Below are positions 23,901 to 36,406 of a DNA stretch of 64,000 nucleotides, piece after piece (the first letter of the stretch is position 1; each line of letters opens with the position of its first letter). The position numbers and the translations under genes were made by a program. This DNA is from Rotaria macrura (Eukaryota; Rotifera; Eurotatoria; Philodinida; Philodinidae): the NCBI GenBank assembly GCA_900239685.1, contig OENT01000047.1, forward strand, positions 213,610 to 277,609, written 5' to 3'. A model generated the notes under the pieces. That model ran no database searches, was not told the DNA's origin, and saw only the letters and a list, made by a program, of their open reading frames with translations.

Positions 23901-25899
23901 TTAGCACAGCACTTTGTTTTCGTAATTGTTCAAGAAGTTTTAATGACAATGATCGTCCAGTACCTTCGTAACCATTGATTGTCGATGATAAGAAAACTAA
24001 ATAATTTGCACCAGTCAAGAGTTGTTTTACAAGTGGTAACGGTATGGCTGCAGCTTCATCAATAATCAATAATTCACATTGACTGAGACGTGATGATTCA
24101 TGTGGTTGAATGTACTATAGAATGAAAGAAAGAATCATTTAAAGTTATAGAAGTGTTTAACAATGTTTATGGTTCCATAAAAGAAACCCTGTGACAATTA
24201 TCTCTTGTGTTTAAGGCTAGAAAATTTTAATACGATTCTATGCATCACTGACGAAACTAATATAAAATTAGAGCTAGAAAAAAATCAAGAATATTCTTGC
24301 TATTGAGTGTGTATGTTATCGTACTTTGCAACAACTTCTCTATGACTTCTAATAGTAGTTGTGACCCTGAGGAAAATCATAGCTTGATCCAAAGTTCTTG
24401 AACTCTTGATACATATCAACTAATCTCATAGAATCGACGAAATACATGAAATTCTTTGGAATATATTTTTACGGCTAATTTATATTGAAATATTAGATTA
24501 CAGCACAATAAAATGCTCATACGTTGCAAGTCTCCAAGTACTGAATTTTATTTTCATTCTATTGTCATCAGAACAATTTCTATCGATCACATACTTGAAT
24601 AACTTGTCGATGTTGTTTAGGTCGATGAATTGTCAATTGCACAATATTTTTTTCTTTATGATCATTCGATGAATATTGAATATCATAGTCAATATGATCT
24701 TGATATTCAAGTGTATTAAAACCTTTTAAAATAAATTCGAATAGAATTTTTAAATTTTCGGCTGCTGGTGAAGTAACATAAATATTCGAATATCTAAAAC
24801 AAAGATAAATGAAAGAAAATAACAAACTCGATACATATTCATTTGAACGAGATCTTTTCATACCCAAATGCAATTGCACCGGCAACAGCTAATCCAAGTG
24901 CAGCTGATTTTCCACGGCCACGTGATGCAGTTATAGAACATGTATGTCGAAATGCTTTGTCCGTTATTGAATCAAGTAATTTGAGTAAAACTTTCGCTTG
25001 ATCTAATGTTTTACAACATTCAATTAAATTACCTATAGGTTGTGTTTCTTTTAATGAAAAGCATAATTTTTTTAATTCAACTTGTTCAGGTGTTAAACTA
25101 TTTTCTTCGGTTTTCGATACTAATGCTTGAATATTTAAACTTGCATCTGATGAACATGGTAATACGTTAAGTTGATCATCAACAATTAAACATTGTTTAC
25201 ATGACGATAAACTTAATATAAAACGTTCATTGAAACGAGGTTCTGTATTTCGAAGTGTTTCCGTACGATACCGCGCATGAACATCCATAGTTAATGTATA
25301 TAATTGTTTAAGTGAACGCACAGTTTGAAGAAGCAAAACAACTAGACCACCACCTTCAACTGTTTCAATAGTTCTTGCTAATAGATTTGGTGTTAAAGCT
25401 TCAAAATCTTGTAAAACACACATGCCGAATGTACGACCGAGAATTTTCGGTGTCTCAGAATAGAATGTATAATGAATTTGTGTTGAAGAAAGAAATACTT
25501 CGAATGGATTGTCATCATCACCATTAAAACCGGTTGAACCCGTAGCTGCTTGACGTTTACGCATTTGTTTCATGCGTTTTTTACGATGACTAAAACATAG
25601 AGAAGAAAATTTTCATGTAAAGAAAAACATAATTAATCACATACGTTGAAAAATCAAGTTCTTTCTTATAACACCATAATACAGTCGGACGCGCTTTAAT
25701 TTGAGCTTTTGAAAGCATATGATGAAGAATAACAACCTAAAGAATATCGAATAGATTCTAAGAGAAAATAAATTTTATCATTGAATATTACTTGATCACG
25801 ACCTTTATCGCCAACAACGACGATTAATGAGCGATGAAACGATTTCAAGCCATTTTCAATTAATACACGTATGCGATTATCAATTTTCTTTTTCACCAT
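20949..25899 (-). CDS. NAT10: RNA cytidine acetyltransferase NAT10/Kre33
   Basis: Eleven exons: 25899-25792, 25736-25645, 25589-24864, 24793-24595, 24114-23753, 23689-23170, 22728-22299, 22237-21948, 21872-21762, 21262-21105 and 21045-20949. They sum to 3093 nt (1030 aa; the human protein is 1025). NAT10 makes N4-acetylcytidine on 18S rRNA and tRNA in an ATP- and acetyl-CoA-dependent reaction, in the nucleolus. Seen in order: DUF1726-type N-terminus with HHMLSKAQIKARPTVLWCYK; Walker A in ASRGRGKS (residues 288-295); Walker B IIDEAAAIP (D394, E395); the SHYKNSPNDLQMLSDAPGH block; GNAT acetyl-CoA loop QRMGYG (639-644); tRNA-binding region with RLKHSIDYLGVSYGL and TGEYSCIMLK; a Lys-rich C-terminal tail. 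All catalytic motifs are intact. The start is set by homology and by a TTTCAG acceptor touching the ATG. An in-frame upstream ATG lies in the putative intron. It is the first gene of a four-gene same-strand run and divergent from PAT1. Confidence 0.97.
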
Positions 25900-25920
25900 C
25901 TGAAATGAAGAAGAAAAAAG
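25900..25920 (-). promoter_or_regulatory. 3' splice acceptor touching the NAT10 ATG
   Basis: On the minus strand a long pyrimidine tract, TTTTTTCTTCTTCATTTCAG, ends immediately before the ATG. The mRNA leader must therefore come from an upstream untranslated exon or a spliced leader. Confidence 0.55.
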
Positions 25921-27400
25921 CATGTTTATGATCCCTCAACACATTGAATTCGAATCTTTCATTCTGGGCTTAACATGAATCCCATCTTTGCAGAGATGAA
26001 ACAATATCTGTTAATTCCAAAAATTTGAGATTTTCTCGTTGAGAACTATATACAGTTATATCTATGGCTTGTAGTTAATTCATACAGTTCTAATTTTATT
26101 CTTTCATGATAGAGCAATGTAATAGCATTCGAAAGCAAGTAATTGTAGCATAACTAGTATTGCAACAAGTATATATCGATCAAAACTTTCATGAAGACAT
26201 TATTTGCAAATATGTCGACCATCTCTTTTCCTTTCATATCGAAACACCGATTGAGATACATGTAGATAAGTGAATAGAAACGATGTTTGACTTCTTTTCT
26301 TTGCTTCAGAAGTAGCTTGGCTGTAGTATGCAAAGGAAAGAAAAGCTATGGTGTCCATCTTTAACACTTCTGATATAAATTTCAGCTCGTTTCGTACATG
26401 ACTATGGAAATCCTTGTGATCTTAAAGCATGATAGAAGACAGCAATAATAATGTTAGATATTACTCGAACTGCTCTGTAAATCAAAATCGTTCGTAGAAA
26501 TTTCTGAAGAGGAGTAAAAATAACCTCATGATCTTATCATGAAATCCTTGATATCGTCAGGTTTGTCATAGAACCCCAAGGATAAGGAGAATCCTTACAA
26601 AAAAAAAAAGAAGTTCCAAATATTCATTTAAAAGAGTCATAACAGTTTATTAAACTTGAAAAAAACGATCAAATTTCATGAAAAAAAGAGTTGAAACTAT
26701 TAGCTTTTTTGTATTTTTCGAAAGAAATAGGAAAAATAACACTCTTTTCAAATAAGAAGAAGATCATTGGAGGGAATAGGTGCAGAATTGTATTGAAAAA
26801 TGCCATGTTCTTCGGTAAGAAAAATCGAAATTTAGTAAATCAGCTGTCTATCATTGGCTGGAATACTTTTCAAATCGTGGTGTTCAACAAAACCCTTGTG
26901 TGGTTGATGTTAATTGCTCAACTCATTCTTTATTAGTTTCCACATTTTTCTGGATAGTAGAATAAATACTTTCAATTGAGTGTAAATATTTCGAACATCG
27001 CTTAATAACAGATGTCACTAGTAATATAATTTAGCTAAGTTGAAACTTTTGTAAAAAAAAATTGATGTAATTTATAAAAAAATTATGAAATAAAAACTTG
27101 ACTTTTGTTTTTAATCTATTGACCAATCGTACAAGTTATTTCTTTGGGAGACGATTTCAACCAGTTAAAATAAGTTATTTCCATTCTTTCATTCATTCAT
27201 TTGTTTTTCCTATTCTATTAAATTTTACCTAGATTTTTGTTTCAGATTATCTATCATTAGTGTTTTTTCAGTGCGTGTGTGTGTGTTCGGGTGTTTTTCT
27301 TATTTATTTTTTATTCAAAATCATCCATTCTACATATAGTGGACAGTGATATATTATCACGAAAAACCGACTACAATCCGGTGGTGCTTCCATATCACAG
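25921..27400. other. Divergent intergenic region between NAT10 and PAT1
   Basis: About 1.5 kb separates the head-to-head NAT10 and PAT1 genes. It presumably holds both promoters. I see only AT-rich sequence, short A-tracts near 26599 and 27053, and a (GT)n run at about 27276-27284. No supported coding exon. Confidence 0.4.
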
Positions 27401-27411
27401 AAAAATCAAAA
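27390..27411 (+). promoter_or_regulatory. 3' splice acceptor and 11-nt leader of the PAT1 gene
   Basis: CCATATCACAG ends at 27400, 11 nt before the start codon. Its position matches the acceptors seen before other start codons in the window. Confidence 0.35.
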
Positions 27412-30400
27412 ATGAATACGAATAATGATAATTTAAATATGATTATGACAGGCGTATCAATCGCAGATGACGGAGAAGCTGATGTATTGAATGATGAAAC
27501 ATTTGGTGATTGCGATTTAGAAGCCATCAAAATAAAATCAGATTTTGGAGAAAATGGTGAATTTCTCGGTGATAATCCATCAGGTGGTTTGCCAGCATTT
27601 TTTGATACAGATGTACCGGATACTGGTGGTATGTCTCTTGTCGAAGATGATGATAATGATGATGATCAATCACAACAACCATCAATTGATGCGCTACTCG
27701 GCGAAGATCCGATGCATTTTTCAACAACATCAATGCATCGTCGACCCGGACCATTCATTCAACCAACATCAACGAATCCATTATTTACAATGGCTATATC
27801 ACAAGCACAAGAGAACAATCGTATGAACCTACTCTCTCAACAACAACCACAACAACAATCACAGCAGCAACATCAACAACAGCAGCAGCAAATTCCACGT
27901 ATGTTGCCGATGACACTTCCGCCACAACAAATAAATTATCAATTATTAAAACAATTTGAACAAATGCTCATCAACAAACAAGTACCACCACAAGAAAGAC
28001 TTGTTTACATTAAAGCTATGATGGAAAAAATGCAACGAGATGAGGTCAATGCGCAACAGCAGCATTTACAATTGCAACAACAGCAACAAGCAGCACGAGT
28101 AAAACGTTTTCATTTAAAAAATAATTTGCTGTTATAGGTCATAAGTAAATCTGTCAAAGTGTACAATCAATTTTTTCTAGGAACTACAGAGATTTGATAG
28201 ATTCTTACCAGCAATAAAAGAAAATTGTACAGATTCGTTTTTCTCGACTATATTTCAATGTTTTATTATAAAAAATTTATATTAAACTTGACGGCATGTA
28301 TCTATCTTTCAATGCTAATGAGATGATTTATTCAGTTTAAAAATTTTACTGAAAAACTAATTTGAAATGTGAAAAGAAATCGAAGCTAATCAAGGCTATT
28401 TCATAGTTCTGAGTAAGTTGCTAGATAGATGCAAAATGTATGCGGGAGCGATTTCACACACTTAAAACGTTGTTTCGCTAGTAAATCAACAGAAACATAA
28501 CTAATCAGAAGATTTCATTTTATTTTTTTACAGCTTCATCACCGGTATAAATAAGGTTTCATTGTTATATTCCAAGAGATTTGTCGATAATACTTTGCCT
28601 TATGTTATTTCATGGTACATCAATTTTTTTAAAACCAATACTAGTTTTGTGTGGGGCCAGAAATTTTATCTTAGATTACGACCTGATTAGATTATCTTCA
28701 AGATAAGTTGGAAGAGCCATACGATTTATTCGTTTTATTATAAGTTTTCAACGCCGTTTCATTCTAAGAAAATTACAGAGTTTTGACTCCTGAGCAGCAG
28801 CATATTGTCTCGTTTCTGTTTTTCTCTCTTATCAAACACATTGAAAATGGCTTGGCAAAATTTTCGTTTCTACTTGAATGATAGCAAAACTTTCGCAATG
28901 GAACGTTTGGTATATCAATTTTCTAAAGAATTTAAGAAAATGTATTCGTTTCAACTAAAACCTGAAAGTCATTCTTTTTTACATTGTAAAAAAAGCAATT
29001 AGAAATCGATGTCTTAAAGCAAGCTATTTTTCTGACCTCGAAGTATTCTCGAAAACGGATTCTGATCGTTTTGCTTGTGCCCAACTGTCACGATTCTGAT
29101 ACGTATTCTGTCAAGGTGAATTTAATTCTAATATGATCGGGAGTAGAAGGGATGCATCTTTTTAATGATATATTTAACTCATCGTCGAACAAAATCAAAG
29201 CGTCAAAATAATTAACATCTAGAATGCAAATTGTGCAGCATCACATGATTTCAGAAATAGAGCTTTGCATCTCATTCAATAAATTTCAAAACTTGATGAT
29301 AAATTCACATAAAGATTGACATTATGAAAATACTTAACTCAATTTTTGTTTATTTAGCTTATGAACCTGAATGCCAATGGTCATGATCGTTTTCATGAAG
29401 GAAATCCAAGTCGTGTTTTAAATAATCCTATGCTCTATGCTCAGCGCCAACAACAGCAGCAGCAGTTGCAACAACGACAACAACAACAGCGCGAAGCATC
29501 CATGCGTTCGATGGCCATAGGTGAAATGTTGGAACGAGCACGTTTGGCTGCTGCAAATGCAAGCAATTCTAATAATTCACGTTCACAATCACCAACTATT
29601 GGTAATACAGGAATGTCATCACAATTCATGGATGCCATTCAACGTTCCGATCAAATACCTATTGTTGATAATCATCAACAACATCGTCCAGCTGAATCTC
29701 CATCGTCACCCCTCGATACTATAGTTAGTCCATCGTCATCGTCGCGTCATTCAAGACAAAATCGTCCAGCGAAACATTATCCTCGACCGCCACTTCTCAA
29801 TACGTGGCAAGGTCGTGGTCCTGGTCATGATGAATTTGCTGGCTTAATGACCGATCGTGAAAAACAGTGGGTTGTGAAAATTCAACTTCATCAAGTATCA
29901 CAAACACAAGAAGAAGTATGAAAATAAATACTTATTGGTATCAATGAACTTCAACGATTGGTTACTTATTTTGCGTTGTTCTAGGATTATTATTTTCATA
30001 AATGGTCACTACAGAAACGTCATATGCAGCAAGTACACGGAAATCACTCGAATCGTCAAGAACATCGAGGACAATATATTAGCTATCCAGTATTACAACT
30101 ATTAAAATCGATTCAACAAGAAAAAGAGTAAATAAACGTATAATAATGTTTTTAGAAAGATTCATCTGTTTTGCTCCTTTCTTTTTTTATTCAGACTTGC
30201 ACAACGTTTATCTCAATCATCAATTCAAGCGACATTCAGTAATGTTAATCCAGCTCATTTATTACCATATGCATCACCTATACAGACACAACTTGGTAAA
30301 CAATCCATGGCAACTCCTCGACATCCAAAATGTATTCTTGATCTTGATGGTATGTTTCTTATGATTATATATTAGAGGATTAATGAAGCTAGAGATATCG

Positions 30401-33271
30401 ATTAGTGTCAAGATAATCCGACGTGTTTAATTCTGTGTGCAAGGTCTATGCACTCGATAATTCTCGGTGGAATTTCATTGCTATCAATTAATTTTTCAGT
30501 TTATTTTTCAAAACACGAGTCTTTTACAGGATGCAATATTTCTTATTTTTATTCTATAAAAAGAAGTTCTTCTCTAAATAGCTGTTCTTGTCTTAATAGA
30601 GTCTCAATGTAATGAGTTTGCCATTCTCTATATCTTCATTAAACATCGAGGGATGAAAAGAAGAAAAAACAACGTGCTACTATTTTAGTATGATCTTTTC
30701 AATAGAGAAATAAAAATATCAACAAAAGGAAAACTTTTGAATTAATAAAGAAACTATTGTTAAAATCTTATTTGATTAATGAAAATTTCAAGACGGCTAT
30801 GCAGAATGTGAATCTACGTATTGTGACAATTGTTTTCTCTAGAAAATCGTTAATACATAAATACCACAGAAGTTGTAAAACGGACATGTGACATCAATTA
30901 ACAACTGTCAAGTTTTAAGTACAGTTGTCTTGTATTTTTGTTCTGAGATGGACGTTAATAAGCGTATAGATGTATTCTTGTTGTAGAACTTCACAGACTC
31001 TAGCTTACTAGTATATTAAAGAATTCCCAGAACGAAACATAATTTAGACAAAGGCAACATCACTATTTTCTCACAGTGACGAAATGAGAATTTTTCATTT
31101 GAACCATGTTGCATTTTCTTAATGGCACAATTATATAATCGAATTTCATTACAAAAATTACTAAGTATTGAAAGAAGTTAGAGTTTTTTGTAATAACCAA
31201 AAAGCTTCCGATTATGTCGATATAGTTCGACATGAAAACACACACACTACAGATGATTTGTATTCATAGGTTGAGAAATAGTTTGTATTCAATAATCGAA
31301 ATAGAACTACAATATCTATGGTACTTAATTTTATTTCTACGATAAATATCGATACATGTATTCGTAGAAAATTAGAAGAATGCAAAGTGATATTCAAGAC
31401 AAACATAGAAGATTATGATAATTATTGGTTCACGATTTTGAAAGTTGAAGATTTTACTTGCTTGTAATGATGTTTTCAGTTCTGTGAAATACAATTCTGG
31501 TTGATTTTCTACAGATTTACATGCTGCGTTTTTCAGAAAAGGAAGAATTCATTTTGAATTTTGTGAAAATAAAATAAAATACTGAGATTATGTGAATAAT
31601 GTTGAAATAAGATTAGTTTGTCGAATAGAATTACAAGGCGTAGATTTGTACAATTTTTCTTGGTCAATAAAGTGTTGCGTTTTTCGACCAATGATAACCT
31701 TATATTTTCAGATTATATGAAAGTTTTTCTAATCGATAGAATGATTTTAACAATATATATGAAGAATCAGATAAATGTTTGATTCACTCAAACACGAATT
31801 TATTTGTTGAATATTGTATGAATTTGAGAACTTTATATCGATGAAATTGTTAGAGTAACGTATATGTGGAGCCATAGACAAGGCTAGTATTAAAAACTAA
31901 TTTGTTTCATGACAACTAAAGCTAGTCGTACCATCAATCGTACATTTTCAAAATAAACTTGATTGTTCGTCTTGAGATTCTTGTCGGTATTTTATATGAA
32001 AAAACAAGTACAAAACTATGGCATAATTTACGAGTCAGCTTAATACGACTTGAAATTTGATAATGAAACACGTCTTAATGAAAATAATTTCGTAGAAAAG
32101 TTCTAAACCTTTTAATTATTTGTACATCTAGGATGTAAGTCACTCCTATACAATAGCAAAGTTCAATATTCTCTTTACACAAAATAGATGCAATATAAAA
32201 GTTGAAGGATTAAAAATTCATTTTCTTCTAAAAGAATTTCAAAACTCATCGACCATCGAATCGAATCTTTCTTTTTAAATATGATCTGCTGAGCACAGCA
32301 TTCATTGTGCATTTACTTTTCTAGGTCAATTTACATTAGGTGCACGAACTAATGCTATAACACATGATAAATACACGTTAGGTTTACTGTTAAATATTGA
32401 AAATATTCATCGTGATATATTACGTCTGGATGATGATGATGATACACCAATAACATCAAATAAAACTCCATCGGAAACAACAGCATCCGATAGTCAAACA
32501 CCAGTCATCGCACCATCGTCGAAAATTTCGGATGCAATTATTGATCGTTATCTTAATCATCCCGATTATTTATTTGCCGATATGTTTGCACAGTTTACTA
32601 AAGGTCAAATATTACTTGAACGCTTGTATCCGTATTTAACGACAACAACATCCATAACAAATCATCTTGAACTAATGCTGATACGTTTATATGGTTCATT
32701 AAATTATATGATACGTCGTTGGCCAACATTTCATATTGAACCAATTGTTATGAATATGATTAGTCTTATGCAACAACAGGTTAATATTAAAAAAACAACA
32801 TTTGAACAACTACTAGCTCAAGTCTATATTTATTATGATCAAAAAATAAAATCAAAACTTCTTGAATTAAATTCAACTGTATCGTTAAGTCCATTTTCTG
32901 ATCCAGTTTTATTTACTAATTCTCATACAGTGACTATTTTAATTGAACTTTTACTTACATTAGAACGTCGATGTTATTTATTACCAGGCATGAATTCATC
33001 AACATTACCTGTTCAATTAATGCAACAATTACAACCACAATTACAATATCAATTATCTGAACATGTTCGTTTACTTGTTAATGATTTATGTCAAGCACTT
33101 GTTGCTTGTACAACACCAACGTATACACCGAAAAAAATGCTTAAACCATTTGCACAAGTTCAACAACAACAATTTGCTTTACTCTGCAAATTTCTTCGCA
33201 TACAAATACCGCAGCATGTTTATGCTGCACTTGAATCAAAACTTATTTTTTGTTGTATTAAGGATATCTAA
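27412..33271 (+). CDS. PATL1: PAT1 homologue, mRNA decapping and P-body factor
   Basis: Five exons: 27412-28098, 29358-29915, 29985-30127, 30195-30349 and 32325-33271. They sum to 2490 nt (829 aa; human PATL1 is 770). PAT1 proteins bridge deadenylated mRNA, LSM1-7, DDX6 and the decapping enzyme in P-bodies. Seen: an acidic N-terminus with the conserved LNDETFGD (residues 26-33); Gln-rich tracts encoded by mixed CAA/CAG near residues 143-165 and 220-228, and again early in exon 2; GLMTDREKQWVVKIQL, the conserved middle-region block; and a large C-terminal helical region (LYGSLNYMIRRWP, FLRIQIPQHVYAALESK). Introns 1 (1259 nt) and 4 (1975 nt) are far longer than introns 2 and 3 (about 70 nt) and show no nested gene. 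An acceptor, CATATCACAG, lies 11 nt before the ATG. An upstream in-frame ATG at 27346 lies before that acceptor and is not used here. AATAAA lies at 33511. Confidence 0.93.
28099..29357 (+). other. Long intron 1 of the PAT1 gene
   Basis: GTAAAA donor and TTTAG acceptor. No nested exon or repeat seen. The plus-strand open frame near 28805 has no family features. Confidence 0.5.
30350..32324 (+). other. Long intron 4 of the PAT1 gene
   Basis: GTATGT donor and TTTTCTAG acceptor enclose 1975 nt of AT-rich DNA with dense stops. I see nothing else in it. Confidence 0.5.
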
Positions 33272-33510
33272 ACATGTTTGTATATAGGTTCGTTACTTAT
33301 TCGTGATTCTAGAACAAAATTAACACATATGAGAGAATGTAATCAGTGAAAAACAAAAGAAAACCGAAAACGAGAGAGACACAGAGAGAGAGAGAGAGAG
33401 TGGGGGAAAAGAAAAGTTTTTTTTATATTATCTTTAACTTGTTTCTATTTTTTTGTGGTGTATAAAACATGCACGATCAGGAAAGTAGAGATGAATAACT
33501 TTGAAAGTAC

Positions 33511-33516
33511 AATAAA
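33511..33516 (+). terminator. PAT1 polyadenylation signal
   Basis: AATAAA 240 nt after the stop. Cleavage would fall within a few tens of bases of the ZC2HC1 stop codon on the other strand, so the two 3' ends nearly touch or overlap. Confidence 0.55.
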
Positions 33517-33554
33517 GAAGAACAGCTCATACTGCTTCGTTGTCTTTTCTATTT

Positions 33555-35736
33555 TTAACGCCATGGAATTCGTTTGGTTGTTGAAGAATATTTAATGTTT
33601 GCATGTGATGTAAGATTGATCGGTGGTAGATGAAACTTAGTTTGACTATCTACTCGATGAATTTGATTTCGTTGAAGTTTTTTGGTACGATGAGATATTT
33701 GAGCTAAAAATGCAAAAAAAAATGTTCGATAGGATAATGATGACAAACTTTGATTTATTAATAAGTATTGAAACTTCTCAAACTATCGAAGATGAATATT
33801 TCAGTATCAGGATTGTATTCCTTAGAATAGAAAAACATGCATGAAGTAACATGCAATTGTTGAATATCAGATTCTTAAAACTATGATTGTCTCTATTATT
33901 CGAATGAGTTGGTGTTACATCAAAAAAAGGTATGAAAACTGTCGATTTCCAAAAATGTTGTACTCGAACAGCTTCAGGTTTTTGAAAACGATGAAGTATA
34001 TATATGCTAATGATCAAATGCAATCAACCAGAGGCAGATTGTTCATATGTTTTGGTAGATTATTTCAGTTTCGTCTGAAATTTTCAATGTAAAATATAGA
34101 AAGTAAGATTCAAATGAATACTAGAAACATCCGTTTGTTTGAAACATGTGTAGAATGTACTAATTATTTAACATTTTTCTAAACGAATGCAAACACAACT
34201 TTCTCGTTTGTGAGAGGACAATGATGAAATAGGAATTAAAGCATGATGTTCAAGTTGACATTTGAAAAATAAGTTCATTTCAACAATTCTACTGAAGAGA
34301 TGAAATTATCAGGTCTGACAGTTTGAGAACGGACAACTTTACACAATTGAATTTGTCAAGCAATTCTTTTCTTCAACAAGATCGATATATATGTATTCGT
34401 TGAAATAAATTGATTTCAGCTAGAATAAAAACTTCAATGGATGTCCATCGGAATTCTTTATGGTATTTCAACGAATTTGTTAGTCAACATTCGAGAGAAT
34501 GTAGCCGAACATTCACAAAAGGTTGGAATCAATTAGTTTATTATACGTTTTTAGATATTACACTCACTTTCATTTTGTTGTTGTCGTTCAGATCTATTTG
34601 CTTTCTGATACGTAAGTGGACGAGTAGATGTTCGTTGATTATGAAGAATAAGTTTTTGTTTAAGAGACGATGACATATATTTTAGTTCTTTGTCAATATC
34701 TTGTCGATGTTTTGGTGTCGATTGTGGTGTTGGACTATAACGTTCGAATTCATCATCGTCATAATTTTTATTGAGACCAATTGGCGGCATGTTATCATAA
34801 GGAGCAGGACCTGATGCTGATTCACAGAATGTTGGAATGTGAATAGGTGAAATGACATCACGAATAGACGATTGTTTTGATGAACGTATCCAAGTATTGG
34901 CTTTTCGCATTGATCGACTAGCAGAAGGAATTTTCTCATGAGAAATAGTTTGATCAACTCGACTCGGTTGATGTTGACGAGGTTTCGATACAGTTAATAC
35001 TTGTGATGTTCGTAATTTAGGGGAACGAGTTGACATTGACTGTTGAGATACAAGATTATTATACATAGAACGATCAGACACTAAAATAAATCTTCGTTAT
35101 TCGAGTGACAAACATTTTTCAATTACTTTTGATTGGCATGTCATCGTTTTTAAATTTAGTTGTTGGCGGTGATGATGCTCGTGAATGAAAATATAGATTT
35201 TCTATTGAATTTTTAGGTGATAATGCCAAATTTATGATTTTCTTGGAAACATCTCGGTGTTGAGAATGAACTGTATGAATTTGATATCGTTTCGATTGAA
35301 GATCGTTTTTTAAATTCGATCGTTGTTGAATCCATGTTGGTTTATATTTTGTTCTGCGTTCTAATAATTGTTTAGCATGTTCAAGTATTTGTCGACGATT
35401 ATTAGAAGGTAGAGTTCTTGGAATTTTTTCTTGATATTGTTTACTAGTAGTATTATTATTTGTATTATTAGATATTTGCTGATTCTTTTTCTCTCTATTG
35501 TTCACTGTTTGTACATCACTATTCGACTGATTTTGTTGCTGTTGCTGTGTAATAGAAAATATCTTATCACCAATTCGAATCGATCGTTGTTTAACTGATT
35601 CAAACGGCAGACGACGTTGATTACGTTTAATACATTGACTCTCACTAACATGTCGTTCGTACACATTTACATTATAACTGCGTTTACACAATTCGCATGT
35701 AATCAATTCACTATGTTCAAGATTTGCAGTTGACAT
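33555..35736 (-). CDS. ZC2HC1-family zinc-finger protein
   Basis: Three exons: 35736-35127, 35080-34568 and 33703-33555. They total 1272 nt (423 aa). The N-terminus carries one C2HC finger, CELC (C14, C17) followed by the RHVSESQC segment, then the family's basic RRLPFESVKQR motif (vertebrate members have a K-x-FDSSKQR-like sequence here). The rest is low-complexity: Gln/Asn-rich (about 64-100), then Arg/Ser/Thr-rich with a YDNMPPIG patch. Vertebrate ZC2HC1A/B usually have two fingers. Only one is visible here, and its final His-Cys spacing (five residues) is one longer than usual. Function in the family is poorly known; no enzyme domain is seen. Intron 2 is 864 nt and appears empty. It converges on PAT1. 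The family call is good; the exact orthologue is not set. Confidence 0.75.
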
Positions 35737-36394
35737 AGAAATCGTTTAATTAGATAGTTTGAATCTTGCTATAAATATGCAATAATAAGTACTGCATTAG
35801 TAAATCTAATATGTACGATCATTTGAAAGCATTTTCTTCTCTTTTTGATTTTATATGGATTTATTTACATGCATAGTTATTTTTATGAAAATTTATTTGC
35901 TCATTTATGATTTCATAAAGTGAAAAAGTTTGCACTATATGACTATAGAAAAAAGTTGTTGTCTGCTTGCTAGCGACCTCATATTTGTCAAAATCGACGA
36001 TCCGATTGATATGTTTCACGAAGAGACCAATGCTGAATCTTTTATGTTTCTTAAAAATAATGGATAGATATGATGATGTTGCAAAAAGAATTTCAAATTC
36101 ATTGACGTGTACTCTCTCATCAAGGCTGTCTGTTATCGTATGAATACGTGCTAGCATATTCCTTGATTCATTACTTATCAAGGACTTCTTTTCTTTTTTA
36201 TATGAGTATTTTATCGCTCGAGTTAGCTCTGTGTGAATCATTTTATTGTTAGATAATATTCACCTGATGATTGCATAACAAAAGCTACTTGTTTTTTTAT
36301 TATATCGCTTTTTTAGTTCGAAAAACAAAATCTTATCTTCTCATATAGATTGTCGTTTACTTCAAGTTAACACATCGTTGTTTTGAAATAACAG
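35737..36394. other. Intergenic stretch between ZC2HC1 and S1P lyase
   Basis: Head-to-head spacer of about 660 bp, presumably with both promoters. A 126-codon minus-strand open frame (36241-35861) has no recognisable features and is not called as a gene. Confidence 0.4.
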
Positions 36395-36406
36395 ACGTCT
36401 TCTATC
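36383..36406 (+). promoter_or_regulatory. 3' splice acceptor and 12-nt leader of the S1P lyase gene
   Basis: TTGAAATAACAG ends at 36394, 12 nt before the start codon of the first, nine-codon coding exon. Confidence 0.35.

Noticed and set aside
35861-36241. 126-codon minus-strand open frame upstream of S1P lyase
   Set aside because: Longest orphan frame here, but no homology signal, no promoter or splice evidence, and a Lys/Ile/Phe-rich composition expected of AT-rich DNA.
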